In this document: positions 26,672 to 36,197 of the stretch, in pieces
How positions within the stretch are numbered: position 1 is the first letter of the stretch
Layout of the letters: each line of letters begins with the position of its first letter
Assembly: GCF_020179425.1 (NCBI RefSeq)
Contig: NZ_JAILYM010000011.1
Location: 1 to 64,000, forward strand
Length of the DNA stretch: 64,000 bases
Source: Novosphingobium percolationis
GTDB lineage: Bacteria > Pseudomonadota > Alphaproteobacteria > Sphingomonadales > Sphingomonadaceae
Reading direction: 5' to 3'
Notes under the pieces: generated by a model
The model's database searches: none
What the model saw: the letters and a program-made list of their open reading frames with translations, nothing else
What the model was told of the DNA's origin: nothing
Made by a program: the position numbers and the translations under genes

Positions 26672-27604
26672 TCAAAGCTTGCCCGTCAGTTCCGGGACCA
26701 GGGTGAACAGGTCGCCCACGAGGCCGATGTCGGCGACTTGGAAGATCGGGGCGTCCTCGTCCTTGTTGATGGCGATGATGGTCTTGGAGTCCTTCATGCC
26801 GGCCAAGTGCTGGATCGCGCCCGAGATGCCGACGGCGATGTAGACTTCGGGGGCCACGATCTTGCCGGTCTGGCCGACCTGGTAGTCGTTGGGCACGTAG
26901 CCTGCATCGACCGCCGCGCGGCTCGCGCCGATGCCAGCGCCGAGCTTGTCGGCGAGCGGGGTGATGATCTGTTCGAAGGTGGCCGCATCCTTCAGCGCGC
27001 GGCCGCCCGAGACGATGATCTTGGCGCTGGTCAGTTCGGGGCGCTCGCTCTTGGCGATCTCGGCGCTGACGAAGCTGCTGAGGCCGCTGTCGGCGGTGGC
27101 GCTGACGGTCTCGACGCTGGCATTGCCCCCGCTGGTGGCGGCCTTGGCAAAGGCGGTGCCGCGCACGGTGATGACGAGCTTGGCGTCGCTGGACTCGACC
27201 GTGGCGATGGCGTTGCCGGCGTAGATCGGGCGGGTGAAGGTCCTGGGCCCCTCGACCGAGAGGATGTCCGAGATCTGCATGACATCGAGCAATGCTGCGA
27301 CGCGCGGCGCGACGTTCTTGCCCGTGGTGGTGGCAGGCGCAACGAAGGCGTCGTAATCCGCCATCAGGCCTGCGACGAGCGGGGCGACGTTCTCCGCCAG
27401 CGCATTGTCGAGGCTGGCGTCGTCGGCCTTGAGCACCTTGGCCACGCCCGCGATCTGCGCGGCGGCCTGTGCGGCACCATCGCAGTTGGCGCCGGCGACC
27501 AGCGCGGTCACTTCGCCAAGCTGGCCCGCAGCGGTGACGGCGGCGAGCGTGGCGTCCTTGACGCTGGCGTTGTCGTGTTCGACCAGAACGAGAACCTTGG
27601 TCAT
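26672..27604 (-). CDS. etfA: Electron transfer flavoprotein alpha subunit (EtfA/FixB)
   Basis: The product has 310 residues. The C-terminal FAD-binding domain shows VSGGRALKD, GASRAAVDAGYVPNDYQVGQTG and GISGAIQHLAGM, and ends DLFTLVPEL. With EtfB it accepts electrons from acyl-CoA dehydrogenases and passes them to ETF:ubiquinone oxidoreductase. It lies 100 bp downstream of etfB on the same strand. It is a housekeeping function, but would serve the acyl-CoA dehydrogenase of the nearby catabolic operon. Confidence 0.97.
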   Translation of the reverse strand: MTKVLVLVEHDNASVKDATLAAVTAAGQLGEVTALVAGANCDGAAQAAAQIAGVAKVLKADDASLDNALAENVAPLVAGLMADYDAFVAPATTTGKNVAPRVAALLDVMQISDILSVEGPRTFTRPIYAGNAIATVESSDAKLVITVRGTAFAKAATSGGNASVETVSATADSGLSSFVSAEIAKSERPELTSAKIIVSGGRALKDAATFEQIITPLADKLGAGIGASRAAVDAGYVPNDYQVGQTGKIVAPEVYIAVGISGAIQHLAGMKDSKTIIAINKDEDAPIFQVADIGLVGDLFTLVPELTGKL

Positions 27605-27630
27605 CGTATCATTCCTTTCAACCCAACCCC

Positions 27631-27685
27631 GTTCGTGTCGAGCGAAGTCGAGACACTGCGAGCGTGGCTCGACTTCGCTCGAGCC
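27631..27685. repeat. REP-like palindrome between etfB and etfA
   Basis: A perfect 14-bp inverted pair, TCGAGCGAAGTCGA (27638-27651) and TCGACTTCGCTCGA (27669-27682), with extended partial pairing and a 17-nt loop. This core recurs in sphingomonad genomes as an intergenic repeat. In RNA it could form a strong hairpin between the two etf genes. Confidence 0.7.
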
Positions 27686-27704
27686 GAAAGGAGGTGGTGA
27701 GTGT

Positions 27705-28457
27705 TCAGGCTACGCCCAATTCCTTGAGCTTGGCAACCAGCGCATCGACGTCGGGCACCTTGATCCCGGCGCTGCGCACCGGCGGTTCGGTGACCTTGAG
27801 CGTCCTGAGGCGCGGTGCGATGTCGACGCCGTAGTCGGCAGGCGTCTTGTTCGCGAGCGGCTTGGACTTGGCCTTCATGATGTTGGGCAGCGAGGCATAG
27901 CGCGGCTCGTTCAAACGCAGGTCGGTGGTGACCACGGCGGGCAGAGCCAGCTTCACCGTCTGCAGACCGCCGTCGATCTCGCGCTTGACCACCACGGCAT
28001 CGCCCTCGACCGAGACCTCGTTGGCGAAGGTCCCCTGCGGGCGGCCGAGCAGCGCGGCGACCATCTGGCCGACCTGGTTGCTGTCATCGTCGATCGCCTG
28101 CTTGCCCGTGATGATCAGGCCGGGGGCTTCCTCGTCGGCAATCCCCTTGATGATCTTGGCCACCGCCAGCGGCTCGACCTCGACGCCGTCATCGACCTGC
28201 ACCAGGATCGCCCGGTCCGCGCCCATCGCCAGCGCCGTGCGCAGCGTCTCCTGCGATTTCGCAACGCCCACCGACACCGCCACGATCTCGGTCACCACGC
28301 CCTTCTCCTTCAGGCGTATCGCTTCCTCGACCGCGATCTCGTCAAACGGGTTCATGCTCATCTTCACGTTCGCAAGATCAACCCCCGTGCCATCCGCCTT
28401 CACCCGAGGCTTCACGTTGTAGTCGATCACGCGCTTCACGCAGACCAGGGCTTGCAT
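27705..28457 (-). CDS. etfB: Electron transfer flavoprotein beta subunit (EtfB/FixA)
   Basis: The product has 250 residues from ATG 28457, which gives the normal EtfB N-terminus MQALVCVKRVIDYN; the longer reading to 28496 adds 13 residues not typical of the family. Signatures include KMSMNPFDEIAVEEAIRLKE, AMGADRAILV and GKQAIDDDSNQVGQM. It forms the heterodimer with EtfA and binds AMP. First gene of the etfBA pair. Confidence 0.97.
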   Translation of the reverse strand: MQALVCVKRVIDYNVKPRVKADGTGVDLANVKMSMNPFDEIAVEEAIRLKEKGVVTEIVAVSVGVAKSQETLRTALAMGADRAILVQVDDGVEVEPLAVAKIIKGIADEEAPGLIITGKQAIDDDSNQVGQMVAALLGRPQGTFANEVSVEGDAVVVKREIDGGLQTVKLALPAVVTTDLRLNEPRYASLPNIMKAKSKPLANKTPADYGVDIAPRLRTLKVTEPPVRSAGIKVPDVDALVAKLKELGVA

Positions 28458-28729
28458 GGGCAAACATCTCCGACGGCAAGGATGTCTATCGACCACGGAT
28501 GGGTTCGTTCAAAGGAATGGGAGACAGCGGAACCCAAGTTCGCCGATGAATTTCCTCAATAGTAATAAAAAGACCGAGGAGCTATCGGCATCGACATTGT
28601 TGGCAAATGATACTGGCAATTATCTGGTTCAGAAAATCGCAGTTCAAAGAAGCCGTAGGTTGATGAAGACGCCGTAGCTACCTCGGTAAGGGTGGAACTT
28701 TACTTACGAAAAAATGCCTGAACCACGCC

Positions 28730-31291
28730 TCAGAACTTATAGGAGAGATCCACGCCGAACCGGCGCAGCGCGCCGCCTGCGATAAAGTCGCCCCCGAATT
28801 CCGGCGCGATCACAACGTCTTCAACGTAGTGCTTGTTGAAAAGGTTGGTAGAAAATGCCGAAATCGAAAAACTGCCGACATCGACGCCCAGCCTTGCGTT
28901 GACCGTCGCGAAAGTATCGCGTGTGGAATTGTCGTAAGTAGCCGGTAAGCCGAAGATCGTGGGTGTGGTATTTCGCTGAACCGTGTGAAATGGCGTCGGA
29001 CCGACAACCCTGAAGTCGACACGGCCGACAAGATTGACAAGATCCGTGACGGGGGCGTTCATCTGAACGCCCCCGTTGATCGAAAAGTCAGGCGTCGCAG
29101 GAGATTTGTTTCCTACCGTATAAGGGCGGCCGGAATTCTTCTTGATTTCGCTCTTTGTATAATTCCCGTTGACAAACATCTTGAAAATTGGGGAGATCCT
29201 GTAGTCAATCGATCCTTCTATTCCGTAGATTTTCACCTTGTCGATGTTCGAGGTGCTGCGCAGCAAGCCGAAATCACCCACGAAGAATTCAAAGAACTGC
29301 ATATTCTTGACGTTGGTCAGGAAGCTTGCCACCTCGAAGTTGAGGCCGTTGAACGGACGTCCCTTCACCCCAATCTCAAACGCGCTGTTGGTTTCCTTCT
29401 TGATCAGGTCCGGAACCGAGATTCCCGCGCTGATGCCCACGGGCGGTGGTGGATTGAAGTAGCCGTTGATGATCGCCTCGGTGCCTGCCGGATTGAAGCC
29501 GCCAGCCTTGAAGCCGATGCCCCAGTTCCCGAAGATCGTGAGATCATTGTTCGGCTTGTAGGTGATCGTTATCTTCGGCTGGAGTTGCTTGAAGGTTGAA
29601 GAAATCGGCGCGATCACCCCAGATGGGTTGTATGCCGGATCAAGGCCGGGGTTGAGGAAATAGTTCGAGGGAGTCGTCGCGGTTCCAATCGGATACCCGG
29701 TACGCGGATTGCCAACCCAGCGCGTGCGAGCATTTACCGGAACATTGTTGATACGGTCACGCGCTTCGATATCATAGCGTAGCGCGACACCGAGGCGCAG
29801 CTTGTCGGTAGCGTCCCAGTCTCCGGCCGCAAATGCGGCATAAACATTGGTCCGATAGTTGTCATCTGTCAGGTTTTCGGTCGGGAAGCGGGGGTCCATC
29901 GTAAAGCACTGACGCGTCCCGCCAAGTCCCGTGTCAAGCGTCAGGTTCACACAAACCCGCCTGTCGATGAAGATGTAGCTTCCACCCAGCTGCCAGTTGA
30001 AGGAAGAGCCTTCCCCACCCATGAGCCGGATTTCGGAAATTACGTCTGTCTGCGTACGGCGATTGCCCTGGATGCCGTCGCAAGTGGAAGGCGAATAGGG
30101 CATCGCAAAGCCGAATGCCGCATTGTATTTCGTGAACGGTGCCTGGTTGACAACCCCTGCGGTGGCCGCACGGCTGCGGAGGCAGGTCGGTTCATTGTTG
30201 AAGAAGCCGAACGCGCCGCTGGTCCCACCGGCAATGTATTCGTTCTTGTTGTTGTTATATGCGACAACACCGATCAGCGAACCGAAGTCGAAATTCTGTC
30301 GCAGCCTCATCGATGCGCCATAAGTCCGCTGCCAGTGCTTGGCCTCGGTGTCATCGGTAAAGATGAACTTGTGATCGCTGACCTTTGCGTTGAATATCGG
30401 ATCGTTGAACGCCTGGGCGAGCGTAGGAATCTGGAAAACCGCATTGAAGCTCAGTGCGCCGCCGTGGCTCCTGCCATAGTTGGCCTTCAGGTCGATTTCG
30501 GTATCGTCCGAAGGTGCCAGCAGGATTCGCCCGAAGAGGTTCAGCTTGTTGTAGCTGTCTACCGATGCCGGATTGCCGCGATAACCATAGACGCTCTGAT
30601 GCAAATCCGATCCGACAAACGTGTTGCGATAATAGCCGTCCGACTTGGTCCACTCACCGTTAAGTACGAACCCGACACTGTCGGTGATGGGGCCGCTCAA
30701 CAGTCCGGACATGAGGTACGTATTGTCGTTCGCGACACGCCCCTTGATCTGCCCGGACAATTCCGGCGTAGGCTTTTTGGTGGTGATCACGATTGCACCG
30801 GCCGACGCATTGCGCCCGTAGATCGCGCCTTGCGGACCCTTGAGGATTTCCACCTGTGCAAGCGCACCCTGGGGCTCGTTGGTCGAGGCGATACTCGTCT
30901 TGAGCACGCCATCGACCACCAAGGCAATGTTGTTCTCCGCATCGCGGGGGCTGTTCAGGCCTCTGATGTTGATCGACACGTCGGATGGATCGGTCGTCGC
31001 GGTTTGAATGGTGACACCCGATGTCAGGTTCACGAAATCGACCGCGACGCGTGCCTTGGTGTTTTCGATCGTGTCTGCGGACAGCACGGCCACCGACGCC
31101 GGGACATTCTTCAAGGATTCGTTCTGCTGCCGTGCGGTAACAATGATTTCCTCGACTTCGCTTCCGGATGAAGTCTGTTCAGCCTGGGCATCATTACTGC
31201 TCGCAACAGCCTGTGCGCTCACATTCCCAGGGATCAGCGCCAAGGCCCACGTACAGCCACACATGAGACGCGATATTGTTTTCAAATTCAT
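28730..31291 (-). CDS. TonB-dependent outer-membrane receptor
   Basis: The product has 853 residues from ATG 31291, preceded by a GGGAGAGGG ribosome binding site. A signal peptide (about residues 1-30, ending NVSAQ) is followed by a TonB box-like EVEEIIVTAR, a plug domain (NVPASVAVLS; VEILKGPQGAIYGRNASAGAI) and a beta-barrel ending LSYKF. This is the sphingomonad type that typically imports organic substrates rather than siderophores. Its position beside the cyclic-ketone cluster suggests uptake of that substrate or a precursor, but that is inferred from neighbourhood. No regulatory partner such as FecIR is adjacent. Confidence 0.93.
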   Translation of the reverse strand: MNLKTISRLMCGCTWALALIPGNVSAQAVASSNDAQAEQTSSGSEVEEIIVTARQQNESLKNVPASVAVLSADTIENTKARVAVDFVNLTSGVTIQTATTDPSDVSINIRGLNSPRDAENNIALVVDGVLKTSIASTNEPQGALAQVEILKGPQGAIYGRNASAGAIVITTKKPTPELSGQIKGRVANDNTYLMSGLLSGPITDSVGFVLNGEWTKSDGYYRNTFVGSDLHQSVYGYRGNPASVDSYNKLNLFGRILLAPSDDTEIDLKANYGRSHGGALSFNAVFQIPTLAQAFNDPIFNAKVSDHKFIFTDDTEAKHWQRTYGASMRLRQNFDFGSLIGVVAYNNNKNEYIAGGTSGAFGFFNNEPTCLRSRAATAGVVNQAPFTKYNAAFGFAMPYSPSTCDGIQGNRRTQTDVISEIRLMGGEGSSFNWQLGGSYIFIDRRVCVNLTLDTGLGGTRQCFTMDPRFPTENLTDDNYRTNVYAAFAAGDWDATDKLRLGVALRYDIEARDRINNVPVNARTRWVGNPRTGYPIGTATTPSNYFLNPGLDPAYNPSGVIAPISSTFKQLQPKITITYKPNNDLTIFGNWGIGFKAGGFNPAGTEAIINGYFNPPPPVGISAGISVPDLIKKETNSAFEIGVKGRPFNGLNFEVASFLTNVKNMQFFEFFVGDFGLLRSTSNIDKVKIYGIEGSIDYRISPIFKMFVNGNYTKSEIKKNSGRPYTVGNKSPATPDFSINGGVQMNAPVTDLVNLVGRVDFRVVGPTPFHTVQRNTTPTIFGLPATYDNSTRDTFATVNARLGVDVGSFSISAFSTNLFNKHYVEDVVIAPEFGGDFIAGGALRRFGVDLSYKF

Positions 31292-31609
31292 TTTGCCCTC
31301 TCCCTTGCTTACCAAGCTCGGCTGTGCGCGCCGTTACAGTTGCGCATAGGTGTCCAGATGCAGACTTGGTTTCCCGTTGGGGGTAAAGCCGAAGAGGCGC
31401 ATGAGTCTTGGAGATCCTTGCGAACAAGGATTGAACAATCCTGCGAGGGTGCACCAAGAAGGCTTGCCCCAATCACCCTGCATTCCGCTCAAGAAGCATC
31501 AAGGCTGCCGGCGCAGAAGGCACGCTTCTTGTCGAGCCGGAAGGGGCCACGATCCGACGGGGAACAAGCCCAATGGGGGGACACCCTTCCGGTTGCGCCC
31601 GATGGGTGG
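31292..31609. promoter_or_regulatory. Upstream region of the TonB receptor gene with a small palindrome
   Basis: These 318 bp separate the receptor start from the IS1380 element. They contain an inverted repeat ATCCTTG-cgaa-CAAGGAT at 31414-31431, about 125 bp upstream of the start codon, which could be an operator. The short ORFs here lack ribosome binding sites and family matches. Confidence 0.4.
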
Positions 31610-33264
31610 CTAGCCCGTCTTATTCACCGGCGGGGGCCTGAAGGGTTGGCGGGAGTGGCATAAGCCTCTGATCTGAATTAGGAACTGGGTGTCTACGCCG
31701 ACCCTGCTGCAGGGCAGAAAATGCCACAGGCCACACCCGCCATGAAAGACGTTATCTCAACCTCATTCCGATTCCCAGCGGTCGGCGGGAAGAAGATCAC
31801 AGCCGCGTTTGATGGTGGCCGACTAACCTCGGACGGCGGCGTTCTGCTGCTTGCGCAGGCCGAGCGCGCGATGGGGCTCTGCCGGCGGCTTGCGAGTTGC
31901 ATCGCCGACCCGCGTGACCCGACGCGGGTGATCCATCGCCTCGATGACATCCTACGTGCCCGGGTGTTCGCGATCGCGTGCGGCTATGAAGATGCCGATG
32001 ATCTCGACGCCCTGCGCGACGATCCGGGCTTCCGCCTGGCGCTGGGCAAGTTGCCGGGATCGGGCGCGGGGCTTGCCAGCCAACCGACGATGAGCCGCTG
32101 GGAGAATGCTCCGACCACACGTGAGCTGGCCAGGATGATGGCTGAGATGATCGGCGTCTACTGCGCCAGCTATCCGGCTCCACCGGCGGCGGTGACGCTG
32201 GACCTCGATGATACCTGCGATGTCGTGCACGGCTATCAGCAGTTGTCCTTCTGGAACGGGCATCACGGTGAGCGCTGCTTCCTGCCGATCCATGTGTACG
32301 ACACCGCGACCGGTCGTCCGGTCGCGATTCTGCTGCGCACCGGCAAGACGCCGTCGGGCGCCGAAGTTGCCGGCCACATCCGGCGCCTGGTGCGTCATAT
32401 CCGCCGGTACTGGCCGGAAACGCACATCACCTTCTGCGGCGACGGGCATTATGGCCGCCCCGAAGTCAAGGCCTTCTGCGAGGCCCACCGCGTCGATTAC
32501 GTGTTCGGCTTGCCGACCAATGCCGCGCTGCGTGCTGATACGGTCATCGTTGCCATCGTCGATGCCTGCGCGGTCAAGCGGGCCACGGCCCAGTATCCGG
32601 TCCTGCGCAACTATGCCGAAACGCACTACGGCGCGAAGAGTTGGAAGTGCCAGCGCCGCGTCGTCGCCCGGATCGAGGCCAGCACGCTGGGCATGGACAT
32701 CCGCTATGTCGTCACCTCACTGACCGAAGGCTCAGCCGAGCATATCTATGACACGCTCTACTGCGCGCGCGGCCAGACCGAAAGGCTGATCAAGCGCCAC
32801 AAGGCTCAACTCGCTAGCGATCGCACCTCGTGCCGATCCGCCAACGCCAACCAGATGCGCCTCATCCTCCACACCGCTGTCTACTGGCTGATGTGGCGCA
32901 TCCAACAGGAAATCCCCAAGACAGCCGCGCTCGCCACAGCCGAGTTCGCAACGCTACGCCTGCGGCTGCTCAAGGTCGCTGCCCGCGTCATCGAAACCTC
33001 CTCGCGTATCCATCTCGCCTTCGCGTCAGCCTGCCCGGACGCCGGCGTGTTCAAAGCCATCGCCACCATTCTCCGGCCAGCACCGACATAGCCAGTGCGG
33101 CAGTGCCGATGAAAGCCCGAGCCCTCGTCCATCAACCTCGAAAAGCCCATCGCTCCTGCTGCGGGGAAAAACGCCGGCGCCGGCGCTCGCCCAGATCACG
33201 CGGCAACCGACCCACCAAACCCTAAACACCCCAGTGCAGCGGGCTCATGAATAAGCCGGGCTAG
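31610..33264. mobile_element. IS1380-family insertion sequence with flanking CTAG
   Basis: The ends match as inverted repeats: CCCGTCTTATTCA at 31614 and, on the other strand, CCCGGCTTATTCA at the right end (33248-33260). CTAG flanks the element at 31610-31613 and 33261-33264, consistent with a 4-bp target duplication. The element of about 1647 bp carries one intact transposase. It sits between the TonB receptor promoter region and the 3' end of the monooxygenase gene and disrupts neither ORF. Confidence 0.8.
31721..33091 (+). CDS. IS1380-family transposase
   Basis: The product has 456 residues and appears full length. Family signatures include AAFDGGRLTSDGGVLLLA near the N-terminus, the catalytic region TLDLDDTCDVVHGYQQ with following FWNGHHG, ITFCGDGHYGRPE and CARGQTERLIKRHKAQL, and an RLILHTAVYWLMW segment. 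It is a DDE-type transposase and could be active. It may start at ATG 31742 instead, since the first seven residues are not distinctive. Confidence 0.93.
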   Translation: MPQATPAMKDVISTSFRFPAVGGKKITAAFDGGRLTSDGGVLLLAQAERAMGLCRRLASCIADPRDPTRVIHRLDDILRARVFAIACGYEDADDLDALRDDPGFRLALGKLPGSGAGLASQPTMSRWENAPTTRELARMMAEMIGVYCASYPAPPAAVTLDLDDTCDVVHGYQQLSFWNGHHGERCFLPIHVYDTATGRPVAILLRTGKTPSGAEVAGHIRRLVRHIRRYWPETHITFCGDGHYGRPEVKAFCEAHRVDYVFGLPTNAALRADTVIVAIVDACAVKRATAQYPVLRNYAETHYGAKSWKCQRRVVARIEASTLGMDIRYVVTSLTEGSAEHIYDTLYCARGQTERLIKRHKAQLASDRTSCRSANANQMRLILHTAVYWLMWRIQQEIPKTAALATAEFATLRLRLLKVAARVIETSSRIHLAFASACPDAGVFKAIATILRPAPT

Positions 33265-33421
33265 AGGCGATGCCGCGAAATCGAGCCTTGATTGCTGACA
33301 ACCCCTCGATCGACGGGCCACAAGCAGCGTGTCCCCCGCACGACCGAACCTGTCACGGCCTTGCGGGGGATGGGGAATGCAACAGTCCGGTCGTTCAGAC
33401 GCGAACGAATTTCGATGGTCA

Positions 33422-35065
33422 TCAAAGCGCGGTGGTTGCAGTCTGACGATCGAATATCATCGATTCGTAGCCCGAATTCCGTACCGATTGAAGTTCTGAA
33501 CGGTAATTGCCGAGACCACCGAGATAAAACATCACTGCGTTTTTCTTGCCAGGAATGTTCGCCCCGAAAATCCACGATTCCGCCTTAGGGAACAGTGTCA
33601 TGTTGGCAATTGTCCGGCAGGTTTCCACCCAGGCATCTTCGGCTTCCTGCGTCGGCTCGATAGTGGAGCGGCCGTCAGCTTCCATGGTTGCAATCGTGTC
33701 GGAAATCCATTCCACCTGGCTTTCGAGACTGGGAGGAAGGTTTGTGAATGGACCGTTGGGGCCCAGGATCATGAACATGTTCGGAAAGTCGGCTTCCATC
33801 ATCCCGAGGTAACCCAGAGGGCCATCGGCCCACTTGTCCCGGATGGTGACGCCACCGCGTCCCCGAATATCGATCTTCGTATAGTTTCCATCGACCGCAT
33901 CGAAACCTGTAGCGAAAATCACCGCGTCAAGTTCGTGTTCGATCCCACTGGCCAAGCGGATGCCTCTTGTCGTGAATTCTGCGATCGGATCGTCCTTGAC
34001 GTCTGCCAGCGATACGTTTTTCCGGTTGTAAACACCGTAATAATCCGTCGCGCACAGCGGGCGCTTGGCATAGATATCGCCGGGCGTCAGTTTCCGGGCG
34101 ATTTCTGGATCCTTCACGATCTTGGCAATTTTCCGCTTGATGAAGTTTGCCGCCGAGGTGTTAACCTCATCGCTGATCGCGACATCGTTGAAGGTCTCGA
34201 ACATGAAGCGGAATCCACCACCGCGCTGCCACGCTTCCTCGAATACGCACTCCCGCTCGGCCTCGGGGACGTCGATTCCCGCAACGGTGCTCTCGACAAA
34301 ACCGAAGGCGACATTCGAACTCTTTATCTGCTTCCAGATTTCGTCATAGTTGGCCTTGTAGGTATCGATCGTCTCAGTGTCTTCGGGCCAGTTTCCGATC
34401 GGAACGACGTATTGGGCAGATCGTTGGAATACGGTCAGGTGCTTTACCTGGGGCGCCAGGGCAATGATCACCTGAATTCCGGTTGAGCCCGTCCCGATTA
34501 TGCCGACACGCTTTCCGCTGAGATCGACCCCTTCAGGCCACGCGCCTGTATGGTAAATGTCACCGGCATAGTCGTCGATGCCACAGAACGTCGGCTTGTT
34601 GATCGCCGAAAGAAGTCCCAGGCCGGTAATGAGATACTTGGCCGATGCCGTCTCACCCTTGTCCGTTACTACATGCCATAGCCCAGTCGCTTCGTCGAAA
34701 CGGGTCGATACTATCTTGGTGTTGAACTGATAGCTGCTGCGCAAGTCGAAGCGGTCAGCGACATTGTTGAGATATTCCAAAATCTCGGGCTGAGTGAGAT
34801 AGCGGGTCTGCCAGCTGCCTTGATCAAGGAGTTCCTTGTCGAATGAGAAGCGATAGCAGAAGCTCTCGGTATCCGAGAGCGCTCCCGGGTAACGATTCCA
34901 GTACCAGGTCCCTCCGACATCGCTCGCATTGTCATAGGCCTTTACGTGGAGACCCTGGTCATTACGCAGCTTGTGGACCGCATAGAGCCCTCCGAAGCCT
35001 CCGCCGATCACAATTGCGTCAAAGTCCGCGCCAGGGGTCTTTGTCGCGGTCACATTTCTGATCAT
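33422..35065 (-). CDS. chnB: Cyclohexanone-monooxygenase-type Baeyer-Villiger monooxygenase
   Basis: This flavin monooxygenase inserts an oxygen next to a ring ketone to give a lactone, using NADPH and O2. It has 547 residues from ATG 35065, which follows GGAGG; the longer reading to 35209 is not supported. Motifs: FAD Rossmann GGGFGG (21-26), GGTWYWNRYPGA (51-62), the BVMO fingerprint with Tyr166, Gly168, His172 and Trp176-Pro177, second Rossmann GTGSTG (191-196), and ATGFDAVDGNY. The length and many segments (GGGFRFMFETF, GPNGPFTNLPPS, SWIFGANIPGKKN) closely resemble cyclohexanone and cyclopentanone monooxygenases. A lactone hydrolase gene lies 61 bp upstream. Exact ring size accepted is not readable; chnB versus cpnB is undecided. 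Confidence 0.9.
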   Translation of the reverse strand: MIRNVTATKTPGADFDAIVIGGGFGGLYAVHKLRNDQGLHVKAYDNASDVGGTWYWNRYPGALSDTESFCYRFSFDKELLDQGSWQTRYLTQPEILEYLNNVADRFDLRSSYQFNTKIVSTRFDEATGLWHVVTDKGETASAKYLITGLGLLSAINKPTFCGIDDYAGDIYHTGAWPEGVDLSGKRVGIIGTGSTGIQVIIALAPQVKHLTVFQRSAQYVVPIGNWPEDTETIDTYKANYDEIWKQIKSSNVAFGFVESTVAGIDVPEAERECVFEEAWQRGGGFRFMFETFNDVAISDEVNTSAANFIKRKIAKIVKDPEIARKLTPGDIYAKRPLCATDYYGVYNRKNVSLADVKDDPIAEFTTRGIRLASGIEHELDAVIFATGFDAVDGNYTKIDIRGRGGVTIRDKWADGPLGYLGMMEADFPNMFMILGPNGPFTNLPPSLESQVEWISDTIATMEADGRSTIEPTQEAEDAWVETCRTIANMTLFPKAESWIFGANIPGKKNAVMFYLGGLGNYRSELQSVRNSGYESMIFDRQTATTAL

Positions 35066-35126
35066 ATTTACCTCCAGCGCGGGATTTCCGCGCAAACCAT
35101 TGTTGCAAGATGCGTTTTTCCGGCGG

Positions 35127-36029
35127 TCAAAGTGCGCGATACCACGCTGAGATCCTGAGCAATTCGTCGTCCGCCTCATGCGCGCGCCCGGCAAGGGCCG
35201 GAAAGACATGCTGCATTCCGGGGACGACCGAGAGGGTGACGGAAACGCCTGCGTTGCGAGCTTTTTCGCTCAACGACTCGGCATCGCTCAGCAATGCCTC
35301 GGCTCCACCGGCATTGATATAAAGCGGCGGGAAGCCCTGAAAGTCATTCTCGAGTGGATTGGCCAGCGGATCCAGCGGGTCCGCAGTGCCGCCAAGAAAC
35401 ATCGAGATCATGCCCTCGAGTATCTGGCGCCCGACAAGAGCGTCCGTCGCCGCGTTGGCTTCGAGTGTCGCGCCACGCAGCGCCATGTCCAGCCAGGGAG
35501 AAAAAGCTATGATGCTGCCCGGAAGTTGCCGGCCCAGCTCACGGAGCCGAAACGCAATGGCAATGGCGAGATTGCCGCCCGCACTGTCCCCCGCAGTCGT
35601 TATGAATCCAGGGTGGAAACCTCTTTCGATCAAACCGAGATATGCGGCGATCCCGTCTTCGATCTGGGCAGGGAACGGAAATTCGGGGGACCGCCGGTAA
35701 TCGGGAATGAACGCAGTTACGCCCAGAGCGCTGGCAAGATGCCCTGCGAGCTTGCGATGACTATCTGCCGATCCCACGGCGAAACCTCCGCCGTGGGTGT
35801 AGAGAATGACGCGCGCGGAATCGGCGTCTTGCGGAAATGCCCATATTCCCGGGACTCCGCCGACTTCATCTGATTTGTAGCTTACGCCCTCGGGTTCACG
35901 TGCTGGTTTGCCCCACTCGTCGAACATACTGCGCAAATCGGCAATCGACATTGCGGGATTGGCGGCCATCCGGCTGCTCCAATCCTCGTACAATTCGCGC
36001 AGGAAATCTGCTTCCCGATTGTCCGCCAT
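35127..36029 (-). CDS. HSL-family alpha/beta hydrolase, probable lactone hydrolase (ChnC-like)
   Basis: The product has 300 residues from ATG 36029 after GGAGAGG. It has the oxyanion-hole HGGG (79-82), nucleophile GDSAGG with Ser149, a later acidic residue in the DPLDPLANP region, and a C-terminal catalytic-type His in PGMQHVF. This is the hormone-sensitive-lipase class used by ChnC-type caprolactone hydrolases. Directly upstream of the BVMO gene, its obvious role is opening the lactone to the omega-hydroxy acid. A 168-bp gap separates it from the thiolase gene and might hold an extra promoter. Confidence 0.85.
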   Translation of the reverse strand: MADNREADFLRELYEDWSSRMAANPAMSIADLRSMFDEWGKPAREPEGVSYKSDEVGGVPGIWAFPQDADSARVILYTHGGGFAVGSADSHRKLAGHLASALGVTAFIPDYRRSPEFPFPAQIEDGIAAYLGLIERGFHPGFITTAGDSAGGNLAIAIAFRLRELGRQLPGSIIAFSPWLDMALRGATLEANAATDALVGRQILEGMISMFLGGTADPLDPLANPLENDFQGFPPLYINAGGAEALLSDAESLSEKARNAGVSVTLSVVPGMQHVFPALAGRAHEADDELLRISAWYRAL

Positions 36030-36197
36030 TTGGCCTCTCCATCCATCTTTTTTTGAACGCCCCAATCGATCGTTGTCCGAAACTTCGGGCGGCCGAGAGC
36101 TGATCCAGTGGAGAAGCTATGTCGTGCTTGGCTTCAGGTCTTGAATTTTACTGCGCGTTCCGTTGTCGTTTTTTGCGGCCACCCAGAGGCAGGTCTC

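Noticed and set aside
26738..27700. 320-residue plus-strand frame over etfA
   Set aside because: Antisense of a clear EtfA gene; Gly/Asp/Arg-rich composition is typical of shadow translation.
31340..31663. 107-residue ORF upstream of the IS1380 element
   Set aside because: No ribosome binding site, no family, and it crosses the IS boundary at 31610.
36030..36197. Possible small gene between thiolase and hydrolase
   Set aside because: Open frames here lack start signals and similarity; the gap is more likely a leader or internal promoter.
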